Below, piece after piece: positions 6,933-15,162 of a stretch of DNA of 37,829 bases. Positions within the stretch are counted from its first letter, which is position 1. Each line of letters starts with the position of its first letter. Position numbers and translations under genes: made by a program. The notes beneath the pieces are model-generated. The model worked only from the letters and a program-made list of their open reading frames with translations. It was not told the DNA's origin and did no database searches. The DNA is from an uncultured cyanobacterium (lineage in GTDB: Bacteria; Cyanobacteriota; Cyanobacteriia; CACIAM-69d): NCBI GenBank assembly GCA_937883785.1, contig CALGDE010000158.1, positions 1 through 37,829 on the forward strand, written 5' to 3'.

Positions 6933-9900
6933 CTAGGGAGAATTACCCGCTGGGTCAGCGATCACTGGAATTTTTCCGTTAGGACCAGAGCCCTTGGAAC
7001 TGTCTCCATTTGTGTCAGGTGCTTCAGTGTCAGGTGTCTCCGCAGAGTGATGTAAAGCCAGCGTTCGTTGCACTAGGAGCTGGGTGGCGTCGTCCACCGA
7101 CAGCGGTGCAAAGAAGTGATAGCCTTGCCCAAACTCACAGCCAATACTTCTAAGCCATTGCAGCTGATCCGGCGTTTCAATGCCCTCGGCGATCGCATCC
7201 AACTCCAGCAAATTACTCAAAGCCACAATGGACTCGGCGATCGCCTGGTTACGAGCATCAGGCAATTCGGGGCTGACAAAGGCGCGGTCTACCTTCAGGG
7301 CATCGGCGGGCAATCGATGCAAATAACTGAGGGAAGAATAGCCGGTGCCAAAGTCATCAATACTGACGTTGACGCCTCTTTTGCGCAGTTGCCCCAGCAG
7401 GCGATCCGCAGCGTCAAAATTTTCCACCAGCAAACTTTCCGTCACTTCCAAGGTAAGACGATTTCCCGGCAGCCCGCTTTCTCCCAGGGCCTTGTCCAGC
7501 GATCCTAAAAACTGCGGCTGGAGCTGGGGCACCGCTAAATTAACGCTAATGCGCAGGTTCTGGTCAGGAAACTGGCGATACCAGGTAGTGGACTGGGCGC
7601 ACGCCGTTTCCAAAACCCATTGTCCAAGGGGCACAATCAAGCCGGTTTCTTCAGCAATACCAATAAACGTTTCCGGAGACACCAGCCCACGCTGGGGATG
7701 TTGCCAGCGAACTAGCGCCTCAAATCCCCTTATCGCGCCGGTTTTCAAAGCCACAATGGGCTGGTAATACAAAACAAACTCATTATTTTCCAGCCCCTGC
7801 CGCAGTTCTTGCTCCAGCTGCAGACGCTCCATCGCCTGACAGTGCATTTCAGGACTAAACACGGTGTAGCGTCCTCGACCGCCGCGCTTAGCCTGGTACA
7901 TCGCCAAATCCGCATCTCGCAGCAGGTCCTCAGCGGAATGGTGATAGCTGGGATTCCAGGGCAAAATGCCAATGCTGGTGCTGGTAAACACCTCCCGCTG
8001 CCCTGACTCCAACAGCAACGGACGCTCAAAATTCCTCAAAATTCCTTCGGCAACGGAAACCGCCTCCGCCAAGTCCTCAATATCTTCCAGGAGCAGCACA
8101 AACTCATCGCCCCCCAGCCGCGCTGCCATATCGGTGCCGTAGGCAAAGGTTTGAAGCTGGTGAGCTACCGCTATGAGCAACGCGTCCCCCACCGAGTGCC
8201 CCAAGCTATCGTTAATGACTTTGAAATTATCCAAGTCCAAAAACAGCACCGCAAACTGGAAGTCAGGCTCGGCTCTAGCTTTTTGCAATCTTAAGTCCAG
8301 GCGCTCCAGCAATAAGCTGCGGTTGGGCAAGCCGGTCAGGCTATCGTGCAGGGCATCGTGCTTCAACTGCTGACGCACTTGGACGCGATCGCTCACGTCC
8401 CGAGATGTGGTTTGCAGATGTTTGACGGTACCGTCATCAGCCAAAATCGGCTTGGTCAGCGTTTCCAGCCACATATAGTTCCCGTTTTTGCAGCGCATCC
8501 GATACACCGCAAGCTGTTGGCTGCCGGCTAAGGCGGGCTGGTGAAACTCCCTCCAAATGCGATCGCACTCTTCCGGATGGAAAAAAGCGTACGGGTCGCG
8601 CCCTAGGAGCTCGTCCGGCTCATAGCCCAGCAGGGCTTTACAGGATGGTGTGACGTATAAGTAACGTCCGTCGGGACTATGGAGGCATACCAGATCGCTC
8701 ATATTTTCGGTAACTAACCTAAACCGAGCCTCGCTATCCTGTAGGGCAAGCTCAGCCCGCTTGCGATCGCTCACGTCCAAAATTAGCGAATCCCAAATCA
8801 CATCACCATTGTCTTGGCGCTCCGGGCGACCGCTTGATTGCAGCCATTTCAACTGCCCTGACGGCACCACAATGCGCCACTGGAAATACCACGGCTGCAA
8901 TGTCCTTGCCGACACCTGCACCGACTCCACCATTGCTGACAAGTCATCAGGGTGGATCATGTCCCAAAGAATCTTTGTGTCCTTGGAAAGGTCCGTCGCT
9001 TCCACCTCCCAAAGCTCGTAACAGCTGGGGCTCATATACACCACCCCATCGGAGCCATCAGGGTGCAAAATATAGCGGAAAATCGCCCCCGGCACATTAG
9101 CCGCCATATTACGGAAGCGGTGCTCGCTTTGACGTAGTTTTTCCTCCGCGTGCGTGCGATCGCTCACATCCGCAACATAGGCATCCCAAACAATCTCCCC
9201 ATTGTCCATGCGCTCCGGACGCCCCACCGAATCCAGCCATTTCAGCTTTCCAGACGGCGTCGTAATTCGCCACTGAATAGACCACGGCGCCATAGTGCGC
9301 GCCGACTCTTCCACTCCCTCAATCACATGCCCCAGATCCTCCGGGTGCATCATGTCCCATAGAATCCCCGCATCGGAAACTAATATTTCAGCGTCCAGTT
9401 CCCAGATATCCTGACAGCCCGGGCTGATATAGATCACCTGGTCAGTGCCGTCGGGACGCAAAACGTAGCGGAAAATCGCCCCCGGCATATTAGCCACCAT
9501 ATTGCGAAAACGCTGGTCACTGCGTCGCAGTTGGTCTTCCGCCTCCTGACGTTTAATCTCCTGCTGTTTTTGCTCGGTGATATCTTGAACAACCGCCAAA
9601 GTGTGTTTAGGCTTTCCATCGGCCCCTCGCACCACCGATACCCCAGTGGTCGACCAAAAAACACTGCCGTCTTTGCGGACATAGCGCTTTTCATGGAAGA
9701 AGTAGGGCATTTCTCCATCAAGCAGCTTTTGTATATCAGACAGAATTTGTCCCTGATCCTCCGGATGGGTAACATCCATGACGGTTTTGCCCATCAACTC
9801 CTTGCGGGAGTAGCCCAGCATTTCGCAAAAACGCGAATTAAGGTCAATAAATTTCTTGGTTTCAAAGGATGCATTGACCAATCCCACCGCCGCCTGGACA

Positions 9901-10826
9901 AATATACTGCGATAGCGCTCTTCGCTTTCCATTAGAGCTGCTTCGGCACGGCGATTGTCCGTCACGTCGGCGGCCATAGACATCACCACCCGACGACCGT
10001 CGGACAAAGGTTCCAGAGGCACTGAACTAAATTGCCAAATGCGCTGGCTTCCATCGCTAGTGGTGATAGCAAACTCCCCATTGTTTCGCCGGTTGGTTAG
10101 ACCATAAAGTTCATTAATGAGGCTCTGTACAATGTGCTGTCGTTCCCCGTAGGCACGCCGTGTCCAATCTTGCACTCGGGGAATATCGGCGTGTGTGTAT
10201 CCCGTTATTTCTGCCCAGGCCGAGTTGATTTGCAGCATTTCTCCGTCTTCGGCATGCACCATCAGCGGGAATGGTACGGCTTGGATAGCCCGGCGGAATC
10301 CTTGCTCCGTTTGCCACAGAATGCCGTCGTGGGGGCGATCGCTAACGTCGGTTAAAGTGCCTACGATTCCTTCCAACTGCCCTTGATTATTCTTTTCGCT
10401 GACGCACTGGTTATGAACCCACACCACGGTGCCGTCAGGGCGAAGTAATCGATGCTCTAAGGACACAGGACCACCGTGGTCAATTACCTGTTGCCAGTGA
10501 TCCATAACGGAATCGCGATCGCCTGGATATATGTACTGCAACCAACCGTCCCCGGCAATTTCATCGGCAGCAAGCCCAAAAATATCGCAGCATTGCTCGT
10601 TGGCGTAGATATTGTGTAAGTCCTTATTTAAGCGGAACACTCCTATGGGTAATGCCAGGACCAAGTTGCTGTACCGTTGCTCAAAATTACGCCAGCCCTT
10701 TTCTGCCTGTTTGTACTGGTTGTTTTGATGGGTTAAACGGCGGTTGGCGATCGCCACGCCAATAAAACCGACCACAAGCCCACTGAAGAGAACATATGCA
10801 AACGCATCGCCAAGAAATAGGTTCAC
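6933..10826 (-). CDS. Six-PAS GGDEF-EAL cyclic-di-GMP signalling protein
   Basis: 1297 residues. A single N-terminal membrane helix (about 8-26) is followed by six PAS/PAC units at about 50-165, 180-293, 303-420, 432-560, 563-688 and 693-815. A GGDEF domain (about 825-985) and an EAL domain (about 1000-1250) follow. The cyclase motif is intact (RLGGDEF, near residue 904), but the inhibitory RxxD site is absent (YGTD at that place). The phosphodiesterase keeps EAL in FEALVRWQHP, EVTES, DDFGTGYSSLSYL, KVDRAF and AEGIET, so both activities are possible. PAS4 and PAS5 are near duplicates: both have FRNM, PGAIFRY, ILWDM, HP(E/D)DL and SGRPER/VGRPER-like ends. The start is a GTG; an in-frame stop lies two codons upstream, so no longer start exists. 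Bound cofactors or ligands of the PAS domains are unknown. Confidence 0.93.
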   Translation of the reverse strand: MNLFLGDAFAYVLFSGLVVGFIGVAIANRRLTHQNNQYKQAEKGWRNFEQRYSNLVLALPIGVFRLNKDLHNIYANEQCCDIFGLAADEIAGDGWLQYIYPGDRDSVMDHWQQVIDHGGPVSLEHRLLRPDGTVVWVHNQCVSEKNNQGQLEGIVGTLTDVSDRPHDGILWQTEQGFRRAIQAVPFPLMVHAEDGEMLQINSAWAEITGYTHADIPRVQDWTRRAYGERQHIVQSLINELYGLTNRRNNGEFAITTSDGSQRIWQFSSVPLEPLSDGRRVVMSMAADVTDNRRAEAALMESEERYRSIFVQAAVGLVNASFETKKFIDLNSRFCEMLGYSRKELMGKTVMDVTHPEDQGQILSDIQKLLDGEMPYFFHEKRYVRKDGSVFWSTTGVSVVRGADGKPKHTLAVVQDITEQKQQEIKRQEAEDQLRRSDQRFRNMVANMPGAIFRYVLRPDGTDQVIYISPGCQDIWELDAEILVSDAGILWDMMHPEDLGHVIEGVEESARTMAPWSIQWRITTPSGKLKWLDSVGRPERMDNGEIVWDAYVADVSDRTHAEEKLRQSEHRFRNMAANVPGAIFRYILHPDGSDGVVYMSPSCYELWEVEATDLSKDTKILWDMIHPDDLSAMVESVQVSARTLQPWYFQWRIVVPSGQLKWLQSSGRPERQDNGDVIWDSLILDVSDRKRAELALQDSEARFRLVTENMSDLVCLHSPDGRYLYVTPSCKALLGYEPDELLGRDPYAFFHPEECDRIWREFHQPALAGSQQLAVYRMRCKNGNYMWLETLTKPILADDGTVKHLQTTSRDVSDRVQVRQQLKHDALHDSLTGLPNRSLLLERLDLRLQKARAEPDFQFAVLFLDLDNFKVINDSLGHSVGDALLIAVAHQLQTFAYGTDMAARLGGDEFVLLLEDIEDLAEAVSVAEGILRNFERPLLLESGQREVFTSTSIGILPWNPSYHHSAEDLLRDADLAMYQAKRGGRGRYTVFSPEMHCQAMERLQLEQELRQGLENNEFVLYYQPIVALKTGAIRGFEALVRWQHPQRGLVSPETFIGIAEETGLIVPLGQWVLETACAQSTTWYRQFPDQNLRISVNLAVPQLQPQFLGSLDKALGESGLPGNRLTLEVTESLLVENFDAADRLLGQLRKRGVNVSIDDFGTGYSSLSYLHRLPADALKVDRAFVSPELPDARNQAIAESIVALSNLLELDAIAEGIETPDQLQWLRSIGCEFGQGYHFFAPLSVDDATQLLVQRTLALHHSAETPDTEAPDTNGDSSKGSGPNGKIPVIADPAGNSP

Positions 10827-11649
10827 TTTCTAGATCAGAGCACCGTAAGCTCCACCCTATTGTTTTTCTATCCACATCACCCAGACATGCTATCAGCCCT
10901 CATTGCGAGACAGATCCCCTGAAGGGAAGCGCGTTAAAGTCTGCTGCCGAAAGCAGTCCCGAGGCACAGCCGGAGAAAAATACGACGCCTTAAAATGTGC
11001 ATCACACTTCTCCTGCAACACATCACGAGAGGCAAACCACAAGAGAGCTTTATATTTCCTTAATATTAATATTTTTCAAAATCAAATACACATTCGCGTG
11101 CGAAATCCCGAAGCGCGATTTACCGCTGTACTGATGAGTTGAGTCTCACCGACAATCTGCTCGCATTCCTTATTAATTGAGCGACTCAATGTATTTGATC
11201 TGTTGTCGCCACTTAAAAACAACCCACAACACAAGATCGCATGTTCTTTGGGGCTCAGGCAGGCTTTCGGTCTATCACGTTTACGGCGCCTTAATCAGCT
11301 CGAAGTGCCACTGACTAACTGGCGCGCCAAAGGACAATATGGTCGCTGACAAGCAAAGCTGTCACATCAGTTCGATGGCACAAAATCATTAGCTCAAATC
11401 TGCTTCCCCCCTTACCCAAGGGGGCCTGAGGGGGGATTCTTACCCTACCCCCCATTCCCAAGACTTCCCACTACCGGCTCAAGCATCAGAGGAGCCCCCC
11501 AACCTCCCTTGGGGAAGGGGGCTTTTCGTCGAACTGACGTCTGTGGCTGGTGGCGGCGACTGATTCCTTAACTTGATCTCTAGGCTTACCCGAACTTTCA
11601 CGGCTTCTCGGAATGTCTCTCACCCAGTGCCTTTGACTAGTGGATTTTC
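10827..11649. other. Long spacer without a recognisable gene
   Basis: Lies between the divergently placed upstream end of the GGDEF-EAL gene and the 3' end of the nuclease gene. Open frames in it are short and Arg/Ser-rich or look like translated repeats. 11040-11100 is AT-rich. From 11406 the sequence is a G/C-homopolymer palindrome cluster (listed separately). No RNA gene was recognised. Confidence 0.5.
11406..11526. repeat. C/G-tract palindrome cluster
   Basis: CCCCCTT/AAGGGGG (11407-11413 with 11418-11424) forms a first hairpin. AGCCCCC (11493-11499) pairs with GGGGGCT (11517-11523) around an inner CCCTTGGGG, and is followed by TTTT. The block CTTCCCCCCTTACC also occurs at 22904-22917, showing a dispersed family. 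Similar C/G-tract palindromes are common REP-like spacers in cyanobacteria. The second hairpin could also terminate plus-strand transcription. Confidence 0.6.
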
Positions 11650-12153
11650 CTATCCGGCGCGATTTTGGTGGCGCCACTCCCCGGGGCTAATGAAATTCTC
11701 ATCACCCCAAATGCCCACTTTTTTATGACGGGCGCGATCATGGGCTTTAGCAAAATCTGCCCACCGATCTGTGCCCCGAAGCCATTGGAAAAACGCGACG
11801 CAACAGCCCTCCGCCACTAGCTGCACGTTAACGGAAAACCCTTCTACAAAAACCTCCGCCACCAGCCGGGAGTAGGAGTCCATATCCCGCACTTGGAGGG
11901 TCACTTCATCGTAAGGGGACAGTAGCTTAGCCAGTCGCTCCTTCACCTTTTGTCCCCAAGGCTCTTGCCCCATTTCCGGCGCGTCCAGTCCAAACAGTCG
12001 AATTGAAATTCCTTGTTCTTCAGCGCGGTACACAGGGCGGTTGAAGTGGCGCTCCATCGCACCCACTATTTCGTCGTCCCAGGGCACGATAATTGTGTCT
12101 CCGTCAGCTACGTGCTTGACCGTCGTTACCAACTCTAGGACTGATTCACCCAC
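11650..12153 (-). CDS. Thermonuclease family protein (SNase-like)
   Basis: About 167 residues of the staphylococcal nuclease fold, a calcium-dependent phosphodiesterase cutting DNA and RNA. Recognisable parts are HVADGDTI (first acidic metal ligand region), IRLFGLDAPE (catalytic Arg, Asp ligand and Glu base equivalents), DSYSRLVAEVFV (second catalytic Arg) and the C-terminal SPGEWRHQNR. All expected active-site residues appear present. There is no signal peptide, so the product is cytosolic or non-classically located, unlike many exported homologues. Start choice: the GTG at 12153 has GGAG about 8 bases upstream; another in-frame GTG at 12162 is possible but sits on that GGAG. An insert (about residues 27-45, MERHFNRPVYRAEEQG) enlarges the loop after the first strand. 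Confidence 0.85.
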   Translation of the reverse strand: MGESVLELVTTVKHVADGDTIIVPWDDEIVGAMERHFNRPVYRAEEQGISIRLFGLDAPEMGQEPWGQKVKERLAKLLSPYDEVTLQVRDMDSYSRLVAEVFVEGFSVNVQLVAEGCCVAFFQWLRGTDRWADFAKAHDRARHKKVGIWGDENFISPGEWRHQNRAG

Positions 12154-12278
12154 GACGAACACTCCGTTCCAATCCAGCGCTAAATCTATTTGCCTACGCT
12201 AGCCGCAATTTTTGGCGATCGCTATAAATATTACTAAGCGTAAGTTCTGGGACTAAGCTAAGAACCATTGCCGATCAG

Positions 12279-12387
12279 CGCTCAAAGTCAATAGCCGCGA
12301 AGGTTTTAGCCCCCAGCTTATTCCAGCGTAGAAAGGCTTGTAATTCCCACTGCGTCGGGCTTCTGCCCCCTAATGGGTCGCACGTGT
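12279..12387 (+). repeat. Dispersed double-hairpin repeat, copy D (diverged)
   Basis: It retains GCTCAAAGTCAATAGCCGCG then AAGGTTTTAGCCCCCAG (first-unit right half), followed by AAAGGCTTGTAATTCCCACT and GGGCTTCTGCCCCCTAATGG. These align in order with AAGGGCGTGTATTTCCTACT and AGGCTTCTGACGCTCAATTG of copy C. The left arm (GGGGCTGTCATC) is not recognisable here, so this is a 5'-eroded copy. It lies in the spacer between the divergent nuclease and J-domain genes, about 130 bp before the latter's start. Confidence 0.7.
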
Positions 12388-12518
12388 CGCAAGACTTAAA
12401 TTCAAAGAAATTTGTTACGCAATTGCCACCAGCCCAACTTAATTTTAGGATGGGCAAACTTCCGTCCTTTGTGGCGGTGTGCCGCTACGTAATTTTTTCC
12501 GGTTTTTTCTCTGGTTTT

Positions 12519-13457
12519 ATGGGCGACCTAAATCGCTACTATCAACGGCTTGACCTGGAACCTGGAGCATCCAAGGAAGCCGTCAACCAGGCTTATAAGG
12601 ATTTGGCGTTTATTTGGCACCCGGATCGTATTCCAGAGGATAATCCTCGTTTGAAAGATAAGGCTCACGAAAAATTAAAGGAGCTAAACGAGGCACGTCA
12701 GTTTTTCCGGGATTACTTTAAGGATCAGCAAAGACAGAGTGGCGCTGATTTAAATAATTCTCAAAGTTCCGGTTCTGCTGAATCTAGCAATGGCGAGTCG
12801 GGGCGCGGGGGGCGCTACGGGAACCCTTTCTACCGGGCATCTCGCACCGGGTCGGAGGAAACTTTCAGGCAGCGACCGCGCCCTAGCAGCAGCGAATCTC
12901 GTGAATCTCGCCAGTCTCGACGCCCCCAATCTGCGCGATCAAGCTCTCCAAGAACGGCTCATCAAACGTCTTCAGAGGCGTCCCAAAGGGCATCTCAAAG
13001 GGCGTCCCAAAGGGCGTCCCAAAGGGCATCTCGCCCCCCCATTGTGCCCCCTGGTTTTAGTCCAGGCGATCGCCCCAGTCGCCGACCCGGTAGTGATTTA
13101 AGCGGCGCGGACTTGCGCAATGCCAATCTGCGGGAGAAGGACTTTTCTGGGCGCAATTTAAGCGGTGCTGACTTACGCAATGCGGATTTAACCGATGCGT
13201 TTCTCCATCGGGTAGATTTAAGCGGCGCCAATTTGGAAGGGGCACGGCTATTTCGCGCCAATTTGCTTCAGGCAGACTTAAGCGGCGCCAACTTGCAAGG
13301 AACTAATTTAATTAGTGCTGATTTAAGTGGGGCTAATTTGAGCGGCGCCGATTTAAGTGGGGCAAAGATGTATATGGGGGAACGATTGATGGTGAGGCTG
13401 ACAGGGGCCCACTTAGAAGGCGCAATTATGCCCATCAATATTAAGAAATCCAGTTAA
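12519..13457 (+). CDS. J-domain protein fused to pentapeptide repeats
   Basis: 312 residues from the ATG at 12519, chosen because MGDLNRYYQRLDL is the usual J-domain opening. The frame is open upstream to 12384, but that stretch overlaps repeat copy D. The J domain (about 5-65) has the HPD motif in IWHPDR, so it should stimulate an Hsp70/DnaK partner. A Ser/Arg/Gln-rich low-complexity linker (about 75-185) includes four successive RASQ units encoded by 12-bp repeats at 12976-13031. The C-terminal part (about 190-300) is made of pentapeptide repeats of the A(D/N)LxX type (LSGADLRNANL, LSGANLEGARL, LSGADLSGAKM), predicted to form a right-handed quadrilateral beta-helix. J-pentapeptide fusions are known in cyanobacteria; clients are unknown. 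No good ribosome-binding site is visible. Confidence 0.85.
   Translation: MGDLNRYYQRLDLEPGASKEAVNQAYKDLAFIWHPDRIPEDNPRLKDKAHEKLKELNEARQFFRDYFKDQQRQSGADLNNSQSSGSAESSNGESGRGGRYGNPFYRASRTGSEETFRQRPRPSSSESRESRQSRRPQSARSSSPRTAHQTSSEASQRASQRASQRASQRASRPPIVPPGFSPGDRPSRRPGSDLSGADLRNANLREKDFSGRNLSGADLRNADLTDAFLHRVDLSGANLEGARLFRANLLQADLSGANLQGTNLISADLSGANLSGADLSGAKMYMGERLMVRLTGAHLEGAIMPINIKKSS
12976..13031 (+). repeat. 12-bp minisatellite in the J-domain gene
   Basis: Four to five imperfect copies of TCCCAAAGGGCG / TCTCAAAGGGCA, each coding Arg-Ala-Ser-Gln. The period is a multiple of three, so changes in copy number keep the frame. It lies in the linker between the J domain and the pentapeptide helix. 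Confidence 0.85.
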
Positions 13458-13592
13458 GAAGTTAGCCATCAATCAAGCTAAAAACCCAGCCAAAAATAGG
13501 TGAAGGAAATATAAAGATATTCCGCGGTTAATTGGGCGCAAAATCAACAGCAAAATAACTTTCTAAACAGTCTTTCAGCACAGTCTAAACAT

Positions 13593-14204
13593 ATGGCTGA
13601 ATCCACTGGATCAATTTTAGTCACGGGTCCCAGTCGGTCGGGAAAAAGCGAGTGGGCGGAACACTTAGCATTGTCCAGCGGCTGCCCCATCACTTATATC
13701 GCCACCGCTACCAAAGATCCCAACGATTCTGAATGGCAGGCACGTCTTCAGCGCCATCGCGATCGCCGTCCTAACCATTGGCAAACCCTGGAAGTTCCCA
13801 AGGATTTGGCGATCGCCCTGAAGGAAATCCCACCTCAAAATCGTATTCTTCTTGACTCTTTGGGAACCTGGGTTGCTAACTGTTTGGAGCTTAAAGATCA
13901 GGACTGGTTAGGACAGCAAAAACAACTGATTGACGCCCTGGTAGCGGTGGGAAGTCGCGCCATTGTGGTGGCGGAAGAAACCGGGTGGGGGGTGGTGCCG
14001 GCATACCCCCTAGGGCGGCAGTTTCGCGATCGCCTAGGAACTTTAACCCGCACCGTTGCGCTGCATAGTAGCCAAGTGTTTCTGGTGGTTGCTGGATATG
14101 CTGTGGACATTAAGCAGCACGGCAGAGAAGTGCCTGATCTGGGGCAGAATCTGGGGCAGACCTTTGAAGGGGGCAAAGGACAAAGCGTTAAGAAAGTTGA
14201 ATAA
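13593..14204 (+). CDS. cobU: Adenosylcobinamide kinase / guanylyltransferase
   Basis: 203 residues. CobU (CobP) phosphorylates adenosylcobinamide and then adds GMP from GTP, giving AdoCbi-GDP for nucleotide-loop assembly of cobalamin. Visible motifs: P-loop GPSRSGKS (residues 12-19), the guanylylated-His region RHRDRRP (54-60), DSLGTWV (about 90) and AEETGWGVVPAYPLGRQFRD (about 127-146). Length is slightly above the usual 180 because of a C-terminal tail after VDIKQHG that looks unconserved (LGQNLGQTFEGGKGQ). The gene stands alone; cbiT, from the earlier part of the pathway, lies 13 kb away. ATG start at 13593. Confidence 0.93.
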   Translation: MAESTGSILVTGPSRSGKSEWAEHLALSSGCPITYIATATKDPNDSEWQARLQRHRDRRPNHWQTLEVPKDLAIALKEIPPQNRILLDSLGTWVANCLELKDQDWLGQQKQLIDALVAVGSRAIVVAEETGWGVVPAYPLGRQFRDRLGTLTRTVALHSSQVFLVVAGYAVDIKQHGREVPDLGQNLGQTFEGGKGQSVKKVE

Positions 14205-14659
14205 AAGCGTTGTTTTTCAGACTTTTTTCAAGGCAGTGAAAAGAAGAAATAAACGGTGAAATCCTTTCAGGACAGGGGACCTGTCGCCTTAAGTATTGAA
14301 ACAAAGCTAAGACAGAGTTGAGACATGGAGTAACAGCCCCATTTGACTTTGTTAAGGTTAATGCAGTGAATACGTTTGGTTTCTTACTATTTTTTCGACG
14401 CTTCTTAAAACAGTCTCAAGTTGGGCTTAGGCATAGATTTTACTGTTGAGATATTGAGTTTAAAAGTAATCACGCTACCCAATCCTAAGCCTTAGAGATA
14501 AATAGAATAGGGACAATAAAAATAAAGGTCCCTAAGCATTAACTTCAAGTGGGTTCTGAAACACGAAACAGTTTCTAAAACACGAAACAATGCGCAAAAT
14601 CTAACGTGCATCGGGAAATAGTAACCAACGTTTTTCGGTTTTAATCCTTTTCCTTTTTT
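14205..14659. other. AT-rich spacer with a 19-bp tandem duplication
   Basis: No gene recognised. A 19-bp imperfect tandem repeat (CTGAAACACGAAACAGTTT then CTAAAACACGAAACAATGC) lies at 14556-14593, about 70 bp upstream of the next gene. A weak pairing CTTTTTTCA/TGAAAAG after the cobU stop might act in termination. A GCTTAGGC / CCTAAGCC pair is 60 bases apart around 14425-14492. Confidence 0.5.
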
Positions 14660-15106
14660 ATGGCACCTCGTACCCAAGTCAAAGAATATTTAGCCCTTTG
14701 GTTTCAGCTAGGGCATGCTGCTGTTACCAATGAGAATCGTCGCCGAGAGCTTTGTCCCCAACCGGTTTTTCAGCGTGATGATTCGCAGCACAGCGGTTAC
14801 ACGGCTGAATTTGAACAAGCTTGGTCAGAAATTTTAAATGGCGCATCGGAGTTTTACCTGGAAGGGGCACCAATCGCGATCGCCGATCTACTGTCAAATG
14901 CTTGGGATATTATTCCCTGCGCTAACTGCATGATGCCAATTCCCACGTCGCTAGTGGTCCAAGGGGTAAAACCTTGTATTTGCGAGCATCTAAGCGTTTG
15001 GCCGAACCCCGATTTGCCTAAGCCTCGGCTGCCCATCAGCGACAAGTCCTACCTGTGCAACCTTTGCGAAAGGCTGCGTACTTCCCCGTCTCAAGTCAGT
15101 GCCTAG
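14660..15106 (+). CDS. Cys-rich conserved hypothetical protein
   Basis: 148 residues, with no family name that I can assign. The N-terminal half is mixed alpha/beta with an amphipathic stretch (VKEYLALWFQLGHAAV) and a middle part FEQAWSEILNGASEFYLEG. The second half has Cys pairs: CANC (about 92-95), CIC (about 112-114) and CNLC (about 133-136), suggesting one or two bound zinc ions or an iron-sulfur site. A Pro-rich segment (WPNPDLPKPRLP) sits between them. There is no signal peptide or membrane helix. It converges on hemW. The ordered Cys pairs and coding-like composition make it a credible gene; the function is unknown. Confidence 0.7.
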   Translation: MAPRTQVKEYLALWFQLGHAAVTNENRRRELCPQPVFQRDDSQHSGYTAEFEQAWSEILNGASEFYLEGAPIAIADLLSNAWDIIPCANCMMPIPTSLVVQGVKPCICEHLSVWPNPDLPKPRLPISDKSYLCNLCERLRTSPSQVSA

Positions 15107-15162
15107 TTTTTGGGTGTGGCGGAAGGCTATGCAGGATCGAAATCTAATTCGGGAGAGACACT

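Noticed and set aside
12976-13031. Regular short repeats that might suggest a CRISPR array
   Set aside because: Units are 12 bp, contiguous and without unique spacers, and they encode RASQ in frame within a J-domain gene.
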